DNA of 64,000 bases from Usnea hakonensis. Lineage: Eukaryota > Ascomycota > Lecanoromycetes > Lecanorales > Parmeliaceae. Both the position numbers and the translations under genes were made by a program. A model generated the notes under the pieces. The model was given only the letters and a program-made list of their open reading frames with translations. It was not told the origin of the DNA and made no database searches. Positions 11,042-20,694 of the stretch are shown piece after piece. The stretch lies in the NCBI GenBank assembly GCA_013423325.1, contig BLJB01000004.1, positions 141,071-205,070 of the forward strand. Direction: 5' to 3'. Each line of letters begins with the position of its first letter. The first letter of the stretch is position 1.

Positions 11042-11641
11042 ATGCCTCCCCAAACAACAAACTTCGACACATGGCGAAACCTCTACTGGGCCAACTTGAG
11101 TGGCCAACTCTACGCTTTGCACATTGTTAACGACACGTACTTTGATGGCGGAGCGTTGTTGAAGAAGGACACCGAGAATGGCGCTTGGCTTTGGAGTTGG
11201 CTGGTACCTTCCTCCCTTCCTCTCTCCACTCCTTCCCCTTTTTCTCCTTTTTCCTCAACCATTAACGCACCTCCTTTCCAGAGCTACACCTACCATCAAC
11301 ACAGCGCCACGGCGCGTGAAACTATGACCATGGAGGTCATTCCGCCGGGACCCGGTTCTGCGGGTTGTGTGGGAGTTAGGTTGGTGAGGAAGGTGCGACG
11401 ACGTATGTGTTTTGCTGTGTTTTGCTGTTATCTTACCGTGTTCTGCTGTTTTTGTGACTTGTGTTTGATGGATGGGGATGCATGGATGGTTGAGCTGATT
11501 GACTGATGAATGGGGGGTGATGTAGATTGGGCGACTACGTATCAAACGTTTCCGTTTCAGTTTGAGGGGTTTGGAGAGGGGGAGGGGAAGGGGAGGGAGC
11601 AGGGAGCTATTGAGGAGGCTGGTGTTGGTGGGGTCTTGTGA
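11042..11641 (+). CDS. Tandem-family protein, copy B (unknown function)
   Basis: Exons 11042–11203, 11282–11402 and 11526–11641 give 132 aa. The core reads WRNLYWANLSGQLYAL, then YFDGGALLKKDTENGAWLWS followed by W and L, with the first intron in phase 0 directly after that leucine, as in copies A, C and D. Exon 2 has the sparse second motif (V-I-P followed by VGVRLVRKVRR). The second intron is in phase 1, as in copy A. The tail is glycine/glutamate-rich (FEGFGEGEGKGREQG). Divergence from A is large outside the core, so the duplication is not recent. Function unknown. Confidence 0.65.
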
Positions 11642-12352
11642 GGGGGTGAGCGATGAGATGTAGAGAGGGGGATGAGGTGGTTGGCTGAAGTAATAAGGAG
11701 GGAGAAATGAAAGAGGAGGAGCCGTTGATTTGGGTAGAGGCAGCAGTTGCAGATTGTGACTTGAGAGCCCAAATCCTTTGGACACCTGACCAAGTTCTAC
11801 CATCTGCATCCTCCGATGCCTCCGTTACTTGAAAGCCTGTGATACCGTGCATTGAATTCGGTCTTACCAGATAGGCTGTCACTACAATGTCACGGTCAAT
11901 GAGACAGCGGAGGAGGCATCCTTTGACTCCCTAATAGCGTTCTAGCGTCGATATTGGGAGACGCTCGGACTCTGACTCGCTGTATCAGATGTTGGGTAAT
12001 CATTGATGCGAGTGTTGCCCGGTATCGAGGATTTGGAGCGTGCGAAGTCTTGCAAAGAGTCCTTCGTGGGGAACTTTATCAGCGGATTCGTACTAGCTTT
12101 CCGCGCTATCAAGGGCGCCCTGTCATAAATTTGGATACTGACATTGGTTGCAAAAGCATGCTGTGGCGGACAATGGCGTTTCAGCGCCCATGAAGAAGGT
12201 ACGACCGAATATCTCCTTTGACGTCATTTTCTGACAGTATGTACTTCTTTGACAGGCTTCCCTGAGCAGGTCTCACGTGTTACTGTTCGACTACAAATGG
12301 TACCCAACCATCGTGCCCTCGTCAAGTCTTCAGCTTGCCGACACGATCCAAC
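11642..12352. other. Spacer between tandem copies B and C
   Basis: About 710 bp, the longest gap in the array. It holds purine-rich sequence (ggaggggg type) to about 11720 and no clear gene. I looked for a fifth copy of the core motif here and did not find one. Confidence 0.5.
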
Positions 12353-12870
12353 ATGGCGACGCTCGCAGAATGGAGAATTTTTTTCTACGCAGACATCAGC
12401 GCCCAGCTCCGTCGTCATGGCGTCAATCATAACCTTTTCGATGGATTGTATCTCAGCAAGACTTCCATCACTGGATCCTGGCTGCTCAAAGAGCTGGTAA
12501 CCATTTCCCAAACCCTTGCATACCAAAGTGTATCACTAGAACTTCGGCGTAGGAATCGAAATTCACCCTTTCTGCGGACAGGTCAGATGCAATGTTTGTC
12601 GCTGTGATGCCGGGTACTTTTGAGGCGGAGACGTGGAAGTTGGAATGGAGTTACAAAGATGGTCAGAAAGGTTGGTGGTGATTTTAAGTTTGCTTTGTGG
12701 ACTTCTGCTAAGGCATTGGACGTATAGATGTTCACCATTCAACGTCTAATTTTCCTGGCCCTTGTGCTGATAAACGTGGTCGAGTGACGATTATGGACTG
12801 TATTTTGCCTTTGTTGAACGGTTGTGAGAGCCGAAGCGAGAAATCTGGCCTGAGCGTGTTGAAAACATGA
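12353..12870 (+). CDS. Tandem-family protein, copy C (unknown function)
   Basis: Exon 1 12353–12496 encodes MATLAEWRIFFYADISAQLR, then NLFDGLYLSKTSITGSWLLK followed by E and L, with the phase-0 intron at the family position. Exon 2 starts at 12553 (ESKFTLSADRSDAMFVAVMP, then ETWKLEWSYKDGQK). The simplest model stops at 12681 and gives 90 aa. A phase-1 intron at 12671–12727, matching the second intron of A and B, leads to a third exon 12728–12870 and 134 aa, close to copy B in length; I prefer this one but only weakly. An upstream in-frame ATG at 12335 would add six residues. The aligned W-L-W pair in exon 2 recurs in copies A and D. Confidence 0.6.
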
Positions 12871-13085
12871 ATGGATACAAATCGTGGAGTATTCGGTCGG
12901 TGGGTCGAGCATGAGTGTACATAATGAACCAGTTTGTTTCCTCTTACACACCCGAAAATTACAACAGCTTCCGTCATTGATGTAGCGCTAATTTCATGTT
13001 TGCTACTTTATCTTCAAACTTCTACAAACACCAAGCTCAGCTTTCCACATTCCTTCAATTATTGAAAATTCTGACATCGAATACC

Positions 13086-13500
13086 ATGACCACTCAAACC
13101 GAGCTCACAGAATGGGTATACATTCTCTACGCAGACATCAGCGGTCAACTTAAACGCCTTGGACTTAGCGCTGGAGACTTCGATCGTCTCCTGCTCAAGA
13201 AAGACTCACATGCGGGCTGTTGGCTTCAAGACGAGCTGGTAAAACATGGAACCTCAGTCATGCAGCGCCGAGCTAATACTTTAATATTAGAAGACCAAGT
13301 ATTGGGAGTTCGGAAACAAACGTGACGAAGCAAGCGTGATGGTCTCCAGCTCTGCCATCGACGTCGAACCTTGGAAGTTGACTTGGCGAGTGCCGGTTGG
13401 ATTCGCCGCAACGATGGTGCTCTACTCGATGTACACTCTTCCAGATCCAACTCGAAGCGATACTCAGAACACGCCAAAGTTACTTGAGAATTCAACATAA
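13086..13500 (+). CDS. Tandem-family protein, copy D (unknown function)
   Basis: Exons 13086–13238 and 13291–13500 give 120 aa. Core: LTEWVYILYADISGQLKRLG, then DFDRLLLKKDSHAGCWLQDE and L, and the family intron in phase 0. Exon 2 reads KTKYWEFGNKRDEASVMVSS, then EPWKLTWRVPVGF, aligning with copy C (DAMFVAVMP ... ETWKLEW). Only one intron is found; the region that is exon 3 in copies A and B appears to be continuous here. The ATG at 13086 is chosen because the core follows at once; the frame stays open to an ATG at 12996, which would add 30 residues. Function unknown. Confidence 0.65.
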
Positions 13501-16110
13501 GGAACTGTACGCGGTAGGATTGCATGGTCATGGCAATGTATGACCGGGAGTAGGATCCGAGATAGTATGATAGTCAGAGAGAGCTTATACAAGCCTCCAA
13601 AAGCTATCCTACTCCACGCCTCATCTCCACAAGAAGTGAGCACGCGAACCTTAATTTACAAGACTTCGGCAAGTCGCTGTGAAGACTTGATGCTTATGCG
13701 TGTAATTAGTTGTCCCCATGTACGCCCTTCTCAAGATTCCAATGGGCAACCCTTCTTTCTATAATGGTCTCAGTGGCGTGTCCCGAGAAATATATACACC
13801 TCCATCCCAACAATGTAAAAGTGTTTGCGAGGTGATCATGCCCTGGACATGATCGAGCGATTGTCACCGTTCTGAGACCTGGTGCACGAGTGTATGTACC
13901 GGAAGTCCCCCAATCAAAAATTCTAGACCAGCGCCTTAGACAGAGGTCGAATCATTCGCGTTTGTCTGCTGCTCAAATCTGGTGCAGCATCAGAACTTGT
14001 TTCGGGTCTTGAGCATAAAGGCGGCATTTCAAGGCTCCAAGTCTACCTTGTTGCAGATCTAGGGTGTGTTGCGGAGAGATTGAGGCCTTGATGATGATGC
14101 TAAACGTTTGATACATGACCCTTGCCATCCAAGAGGCTGATTGCGTAATTCGGCACATTCGCCGAGGTCGGGTTGAGAAATTCCATAGAGTTCAAGAGAC
14201 TATGACGCTGAAGACTTACGAAAACAGAGCCAAAGCAAAGACAAACGCTTTCAGTACTACCACGGAAAAATGAAAGGAGATCGTCGCCACGGTTTCTGGA
14301 ATTCTAAGAATAGTCACGAGAACTTGCATAGCTGTCAAGATAATCGCCCATGAAAACGGACACTGTTCCGAAGAGGGAGAAGAACTGTGTGAAAGAAGTC
14401 TTGTAGGTGCGCTGGACGGTAAAGCAGGTAAAGCCTCACCCAGTAAGTCGAGGTAAAACATCCAGTTCATTGAGGCGCAACTCGACATATTCGTAGCGTT
14501 TATTCACATAAAAGCTCGTTATCTCGATACGCGTTCTCTCGCGAAAGGCAATTTATTACTCCCATACTATGTCTTTGGCTATTAGATTGCACTTCTTAGC
14601 GATTGTCGGGTCGACAGGAAATTCAATCAGACTTCAATAGGAGTGAAGGAAGCTCAGTATCCAGCTAGAAGAATCAAGATCTTTGTCGGAATAGCTTTTG
14701 GTGTGGCGGAGACAGTCTGGCAAAGGCTGATGTAGACATTCTATCGTGCCAGTCGAGATGAAGTTACGAAAGCTCGGACGGAATGATTTTGCGTGGGAGC
14801 ACTCGTTGATGATGTAAACTGCCTACATTCGGGTAGCAGCCGGCCATTCATAAGTGGTGATGGATGTCATTCGACTCGGTCATCGAGAACTCATCTGGGG
14901 TGACGTTCCGTGCACTGCGAATAGATCCTTGCGGTTGTAAGCATACCGTTTTAATGGCAGCTTGATTGCTCGCGAAAAGAGAACATCTGGAGATGGAAGT
15001 CTTTGTATTCGTACATTATATTAGGTCCCGACTCCCGAGTCTCCTGCGCGCTCATTATCCGACGGAAGATAATGCCCCTCCACACAAATCCTTTGGACTT
15101 CGCCCCAGGGATCATGTGCTTCTTCATATTGAGATATTTTCTTATAGAAATCATCATTTGTTTGCTTCCTGTGTGTTTTATTCAGCATTCTCGCCAAGTA
15201 TTGACCCACTTCAATCTCCGACGCTCAAGTCAACGAGAAGTTATGCACCAAGGACACAGTTAAGAAAACGGGATTCAATGTCTGGGCCAGCGACAGGTAA
15301 AATGGTAGCGAACCACAGGAAACAAAGCATGGACAAGACCACTTTGCTACACGGATGTCATACGAGAGCATCTTCCCTTCTCTCTCTCTATGACATCCAA
15401 GACACTATTGCACTCTCAGGGTAAACATGGAAGACTGTTACGTACACCTCTAGATATTCCTTTCCCTTACAACAACGATTACAACTTCCGAGCACTACGC
15501 AATTCTCCGTCACTATCTACTTCCTCGAACACCATAACCCCCCCCCTCTTCCCTATCCAATTCCCAGTTCCCAATCGTAATCAAATGACACCCCTCATAT
15601 AAAAAAACATTCCCTGTCAAACGCACTACCTCACTTACTCCTCGAATTTACCAGCTCATGATTGAATGCAGGTAGCTAATGGGTTATGAAGGTATTATAT
15701 ATCTTACTGGAGGGGATAGCCTGGGAGTGGGGTGAAGAGGTGTGTAGGAGGTATTAGGGGTGGGGAGAGGAGTTTGGTTTATGGGATGGGGGATGAGGGG
15801 CAGGGGGGGTGTGGAGGTGGGTTTGGGGGGAAGTGGGGGATGGGGATGGGGGAAGGGGTGGGGAAGGATTGGAGTGATTGGGTGCTATAGGTAAGGAAGT
15901 GGTATGTGTATTGTTTCTTGATAACGTGTCTGCCTGTATGGCTATGGGTTATGGCTTTTCATTCTACCTATGTTTGAAACTGTGTTTGCATCCCAGTATG
16001 AAATTGACGTATATGATATGCGGTATGTGGAAACACTAATCTCTACTCCTACTGTGGCGACTACTTTGACTGGATGAGGCTCGTTGAGAAATTATGTTCT
16101 ATCCAAAGGA
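13501..16110. other. Gene-poor 2.6 kb stretch
   Basis: No convincing gene. Minus-strand frame 14216–14488 and plus-strand frame 14966–15424 have ordinary codon series but no motifs, and neither is supported by splice structure. A strongly G-rich plus strand lies at about 15716–15876 (many runs of three or more G). No transposon features were recognised. Confidence 0.45.
15716..15876 (+). repeat. G-rich tract, possible quadruplex-forming
   Basis: About 160 bp with more than ten runs of three to seven G separated by short loops, for example around 15781–15860. It flanks the 3' side of the SET/MYND gene. Low-complexity origin is as likely as function. Confidence 0.5.
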
Positions 16111-18112
16111 CTACTCTATGACCTTCATACCCAAATCAATACCAGCCCACTTCAACAATGCACGTTCACACTCTTCCAATTTTGGACCCTTCATCTTCTC
16201 CCACTCGCTGGGCGTGACCTTCAACGAAGCCATCATCTGCGCATCCCGAACATTGACGTAGTTGGCTGCGACTCTGTATATCAGGTGATTAGTGCCGAGG
16301 GTAGCGGCAGCGTCTTCTCGAAGTCGGAAAAAGTGGCTGTATAGGGCCTGTATGGGAGTCAGTTGCTGAGATGGAGATGGTATTATTGTTTGTCCGATTG
16401 TACAGTACCACGGAGAATTTGCTGGAAATGCCCTGAAAGGTCGCTTTGACGGCGACATCTGTTTCACTCACGGTCTCGATTCGGCTTTGAGGAAAGCGAA
16501 AGTTAGTAGACTCTTCCCAGCATTCAAAAATGGTGGAAGTCCAAGTAGAACAGGGAGTGTGGAAGGTACTTACGCTTCTAATTGTGCGAGTAACATCAGA
16601 TGCTCCACGCGATGTGGGTTAAAGCGATCAGTATACCGCAAAGGATCGATAACGTATACGATCCTTAACCAATGATAAAGCGCTTCCTTCCATTGCTGCT
16701 CCTCTTCGAATCTTTGAACAAGTACGACGTATATATTTGGGATTGGAGCAGTATTGATTGGCCAAGGCTTTCCTGAACCTTCATTGCGGCAAATTTCTCG
16801 AATTCTTGCCTCGACACCACCCAACACCTGGTCGTCACTCCTCAATCCATGTAATAAATCGTCTAGCTCAGACCTTGCGAGATGGATGGGTGCGTCGGTA
16901 GTGGGGTCGCCAGTCAATATTTCCCCATGCTCTTCGAATCCCTCCGAGCATCTGCAGCATTGGCAAATGAAAGCATAAGCCGTGAATAATTCCTCCTGCC
17001 GCTCCTTGAAAGACTTAGTATGGTCAATATAAGCAATCTTGATTTCTTCGTTTTTTGCGATTTTCTGGCAAGACCTGACGACTAGCTCAGGTCCTTCCGA
17101 GAGGTGATGGGCGTTCGGGTAGCAGGAGTGGTTGATCAGTGCTGCTCCAGGGACCACGCAGCTTCCTAACATCGGCTGCATGGGGGAATCCATGCTGTGC
17201 TCATTGATCTTGATCTGTTGGTACATTAGAGCGTTTGGCAACTATTTATATAGGAAATGAGAAAAAAAAACTGTGCGTACACGCCAGTACAAGTCTGCCA
17301 GATCAGTCTCCGGGAGATCAATCTTTGTCACCTCTTTTACAAGCCTGATATCTGCGTTGATCGCTGCCCAGTCCAAATCCTCAGATTGTTCGATTGACGT
17401 CTTGTGAGATTCAAGCGCCAGGATCGCCTGCCATTGGTTGTCCGGAAGTTGTCCATGTTGATGTAGTACCATAAGGCGAATAAGCATGCGAGTAGTGGAA
17501 TTTAGTTCATGGGCTTTCATGGAGCGAGTATTAATTTCACAGTAGCTGCCACGACAAAGATAGTCAACAGCCTTTTCTAAAAAATAAGGCTGAGTGGCTC
17601 AACTACCGATAGAGGTCATAGTTGATAGGGAAATTGGAAATGCTTACATCTTGCACTCCTCTTTATGATATCTTCGCCATGCTGTTCGTTGGCACATCTA
17701 GCGATCACTGAGCCCAGACTCTTCCACTTTCACAAAAGAGACGGACTCGCCTTCGAGCAATATTTCGTAGCCTTGCAAGCAACGCAACTCAGTAGTTTGA
17801 CAGGTGTTCTGAATGGGTCGCTCAAGCCTACCCAGGCGAAACAATTGTCGCACGTGCTTGCTGTCGATTCGCTACCAATAGTAATGAGCGTGCGTAATTG
17901 CTTAGGAAGCGGAGTGCTCACACAGCCGAAACAGCTGGCACTGCTGCACGGAATATCTCCTTCCCAGCAGGAACCTCTTGGCCAACAAATAGTCCAAAGC
18001 CAGCTCCAGACATCGTCGAGTCAGCAACATATAGCTCATATGGAGATGTCAATCCTTCAAGAAATCCCTCGGTGATCTCGGTTTGGAGTGTGATTAATGA
18101 TCGGTCAGCCAT
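16111..18112 (-). CDS. SET and MYND domain protein (SMYD-like lysine methyltransferase family)
   Basis: The ATG at 18112 opens MADRSLITLQTEITEG. The N-terminal SET half (DSTMSGAGFGLFVGQEVPAG) is followed by a MYND zinc finger (TCDNCFAWVGL, LLSCVACKATKYCSK, then MCQRTAWRRYHKEECK), then the C-terminal SET half with LINHSCYPNA and the zinc-binding post-SET FICQCCRC. Supported exons are 17922–18112, 17751–17871, 17648–17697, 17281–17545 and 16574–17241. A final part runs to the stop at 16111, where the last one or two splice sites are unresolved. The intron splitting the MYND finger (17698–17750) appears to use a GC donor (AAG|GCGAGT): only this join restores the CSKxCQ spacing. Family members methylate histone or other lysines; the substrate cannot be inferred. 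Confidence 0.75.
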
Positions 18113-18671
18113 TGAAGGATATATCGTATTGGTTTCGATAGGGAACGCGATCTTGGCTATGAAGGGAAGCAACGGCTGCAGTCCCAGTAGAGAAAAGGAC
18201 AGAAACAGCAACTATGATCCTGAGCCTGTTGGCACAGCTTATCCAATACCTAGACGCCGTGACAAGATTTTGGACAAATGATGATCTTGTTTCTCCAGCT
18301 AATGCGTCGATTTTGATTCTCGTGGTGCTCTCAACATGAGAGTCTTGATGACCATGTTTTAAGGAAGACGAGAGGGTCGCTGATGGTATACGAAGGGAAT
18401 TGTTGAAAGGGTTGTGCAAGAATCGGTGACGGGCCGACTGTATGACCATCTCGGAGACGACGCGGATTGATCCGATTGTACCGCTAAGTATCCAATCACG
18501 AGCCTCATCGTTTTTAACGAGTACATCCTGTCCTGCCGGTATCAATACTGATTGAGGGGTCAATGGGGACGGTGCATCTCCTGACAACATACTTGCTGTA
18601 CGAACGGAATGCTTCCTTATCTCAGCCAATGTGGAGTCTAGCGCATATGATAATACAGCTAGTATCTCCAT
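18105..18671 (-). CDS. Possible hypothetical protein upstream of the SET/MYND gene
   Basis: A 188-codon frame from an ATG at 18671. Its stop overlaps the SET/MYND start by eight bases in another frame. It has one mildly hydrophobic run near the C-terminus (RIIVAVSVLFSTGTAAVASL) and no family motif that I recognise. The overlap with the next gene's start argues that it may be untranslated leader or an unrelated open frame rather than a gene. Confidence 0.25.
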   Translation of the reverse strand: MEILAVLSYALDSTLAEIRKHSVRTASMLSGDAPSPLTPQSVLIPAGQDVLVKNDEARDWILSGTIGSIRVVSEMVIQSARHRFLHNPFNNSLRIPSATLSSSLKHGHQDSHVESTTRIKIDALAGETRSSFVQNLVTASRYWISCANRLRIIVAVSVLFSTGTAAVASLHSQDRVPYRNQYDISFNG

Positions 18672-19049
18672 GTATACATGGGTAGAGTACTTTCAGTCTT
18701 TGATATTCGATCAGAATTAAACAGAAGGTAAGGGAGGTCTACCAAAGGAAGATAAGCTAATGGTTATGTTTATAATAACATTTAGCGTTGGCTGAGGTTT
18801 AAGAGCACCCCGAACACATGGCTTTAGCAAATGGTCTTGGCGCAGGCTTCGCAGGCTAAGGTATTTGAGAAAGCAGTTTCTTCCCAAGTAAAGTATCTTA
18901 TTTGGCTGAAAAATCAATCCTACATCCTCTCATATCTGCCAACACAGTGAATGATAGCACGAATCACCATCGGATGGGTGAGCTGTTACGGTACCGTGTC
19001 TGTCCTCATCACTCTTGACGAAGTACCTAATTCCCACAGAGCATAATAC
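18672..19049. other. Intergenic, divergent
   Basis: 378 bp between the minus-strand frames and the plus-strand F-box-like gene. No motif recognised. Confidence 0.5.
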
Positions 19050-19691
19050 ATGTCTCCACACGAATCAAGAAGCGATTTCTTATCTTTGCCGCCAGAGGGA
19101 CGCCTTCGCATATACGAGTATCTCCTTGTCTGTAAATCGCATGTCACACCAGAATATCGACCTTGGGCAAGACAGCCGATTACCCTATCTGTGCTGCGAA
19201 CGTGCAAGCAGATTCACACCGAAGCGTCTCCGATCTTCTATTCGAAAAACGAAATCGTGGTCGACGAGCCGGAACTGATCATTCGCTGGCTCGCGCTGAT
19301 CGGTCGAGTTAACGTCAGGCATCTAAGAAGAATTCGCATCTTCGTTGGCGCCGTCAACTATGGCGGGGACTTTTCCTCCCGGGACAGTGCTAGCGTGGGT
19401 CACTTATGGTACAAGCTGCTCGATGAATTGGCGCGAGATGCTGCGGAACTGCGACATATTTACATATATTGGAGTTTTAAATGCAGTGGTGCAGCAGGGA
19501 AGGATTTGGATTTTGTTCGGAGGTTGGCTAAGTTGCAGAGGTTGCAGAGTATGGACTTGGATGGATACCACGCGAAACAATGGCCAGGTTATTTAGCAAG
19601 AAAATTGGGCATAGAGGTACAGGAGGAACAGCCTTCCTTGCCAATCTTGAAAAAGAAATATCAACGAGGAACGGAAAATTTGCTTCCTTAG
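19050..19691 (+). CDS. F-box-like hypothetical protein
   Basis: Single exon, 213 aa. The start MSPHESRSDFLSLPPEGRLR continues into IYEYLLVC, the F-box-like helix pair common in large ascomycete families; VLRTCKQIHTEASPIFYSKN is the usual second signature (a cysteine-rich turn before the strand). The remainder has charged helices (FVRRLAKLQRLQSMDLDGYH). Such proteins may act as substrate receptors of SCF ubiquitin ligases, but most are uncharacterised and this one lacks an obvious substrate-binding repeat. Similar in type to the gene at 5.1–6.4 kb but not a close copy. Confidence 0.6.
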   Translation: MSPHESRSDFLSLPPEGRLRIYEYLLVCKSHVTPEYRPWARQPITLSVLRTCKQIHTEASPIFYSKNEIVVDEPELIIRWLALIGRVNVRHLRRIRIFVGAVNYGGDFSSRDSASVGHLWYKLLDELARDAAELRHIYIYWSFKCSGAAGKDLDFVRRLAKLQRLQSMDLDGYHAKQWPGYLARKLGIEVQEEQPSLPILKKKYQRGTENLLP

Positions 19692-19716
19692 AAAAAGATC
19701 CTTACTTTCAATCGAG

Positions 19717-20560
19717 ACAGTAGGACAAGATCTCATGAGTCAAGGGTGGGAGCCAAAAGATCCAGCTAGTATCCTCGGTAACTTCTTCATATTCGGGCTC
19801 TGAATTGGCTCGAGACTGGAAGGCTCTTACTTGGAGTCGCTCGCGGAGTAGGATACATGTGTAGGCTACTCTATTAGCGTTCATCCTGGCCTCTACTACT
19901 GGAATATACGTTTCTGTAGTAGAGATAGATTGCTGATCGAAAAGTCGCGGAGAAGAGGCTGGAAAACTTGATATCTCGGCAGACTTTTTGCAAAATATTC
20001 ACCGACCCATCAGTGTTCCCCAGACTTCTTCTGTACGACAAATATGGTCGTCAAGGCTCAGGATTGGCATTTTCGTCGTAATGGCCAGGAAGACAGCCAT
20101 CGGCGGGAAAGGTAGAATTGAATTTGAATCTTCTAGTACCCCTTGAGCACCCTACTGCTGTGGTGCAAGGCACTACAACATCATCTGATCTTCCTCAGGC
20201 CATCCCCACTTCGTCTCAATGCTGAATACCATGTTAAGTGTTGCGAGGGTGCTGGATATCTGCTCTTGCAAAACTTACTATGTTGGGCGCTGAAGCATTG
20301 GCTATCATTGATCTTACTGCTTCATTGGTAATAATGTCAGACTCGTCGACGATGATAATGGAGAAGCTTGAAAAGGCTGATACGCGCCCTCTCGAATAAT
20401 AGCATGCTACGAGGGACTTATAGGTATAATGGTCACCGTAGAAAATAGCCGAGTCCTGTTCCTACGTACGGTGACCGAAAAGTCTATAATTCCTGGACCG
20501 ACGTGATAGTCTATGGCATTGACTTCATTTTGCTTTTAATGTTCGGCGACATGATGCTCC
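19717..20560 (-). pseudogene. Possible decayed gene, helicase-like fragment
   Basis: The minus strand has several open pieces without a complete frame. One piece (about 20430 to 20240) reads TYKSLVACYYSRGRVSAFSS, then FSIIIVDESDIITNEAVRSM; VDES after a hydrophobic strand looks like a Walker B box of a SNF2/DEAD-type ATPase. Another (about 20000 down to a stop at 19717) reads RMNANRVAYTCILLRERLQV and ends THEILSYCLD. The pieces lie in different frames with stops between them, so if they were once one gene it is broken. No Walker A motif was found. Resemblance rests on a few residues. Confidence 0.25.
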
Positions 20561-20694
20561 CTGTTAAAATCTAGCAAAGCTGCATTGCTTAAATTATCAC
20601 CTAGACCTTTACCTTTTTCGCGTTTCCAATCTGCCCAGGGGAGTGCTTCCAAACTTCAACAACAAATTCTCACATTTTCGTCGTCTTTGTGAGG

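Noticed and set aside
14216..14488. Possible small membrane protein on the minus strand
   Set aside because: Hydrophobic but no motif; candidate intron joins give no better protein.
14966..15424. 152-codon plus-strand frame
   Set aside because: Composition unlike a folded protein and overlapping frames on both strands are equally open.
20431..20476. 10-bp inverted repeat GGTCACCGTA / TACGGTGACC with a 26-nt spacer
   Set aside because: Could form a hairpin but has no terminator or RNA context; lies in the possible relic and may be chance.
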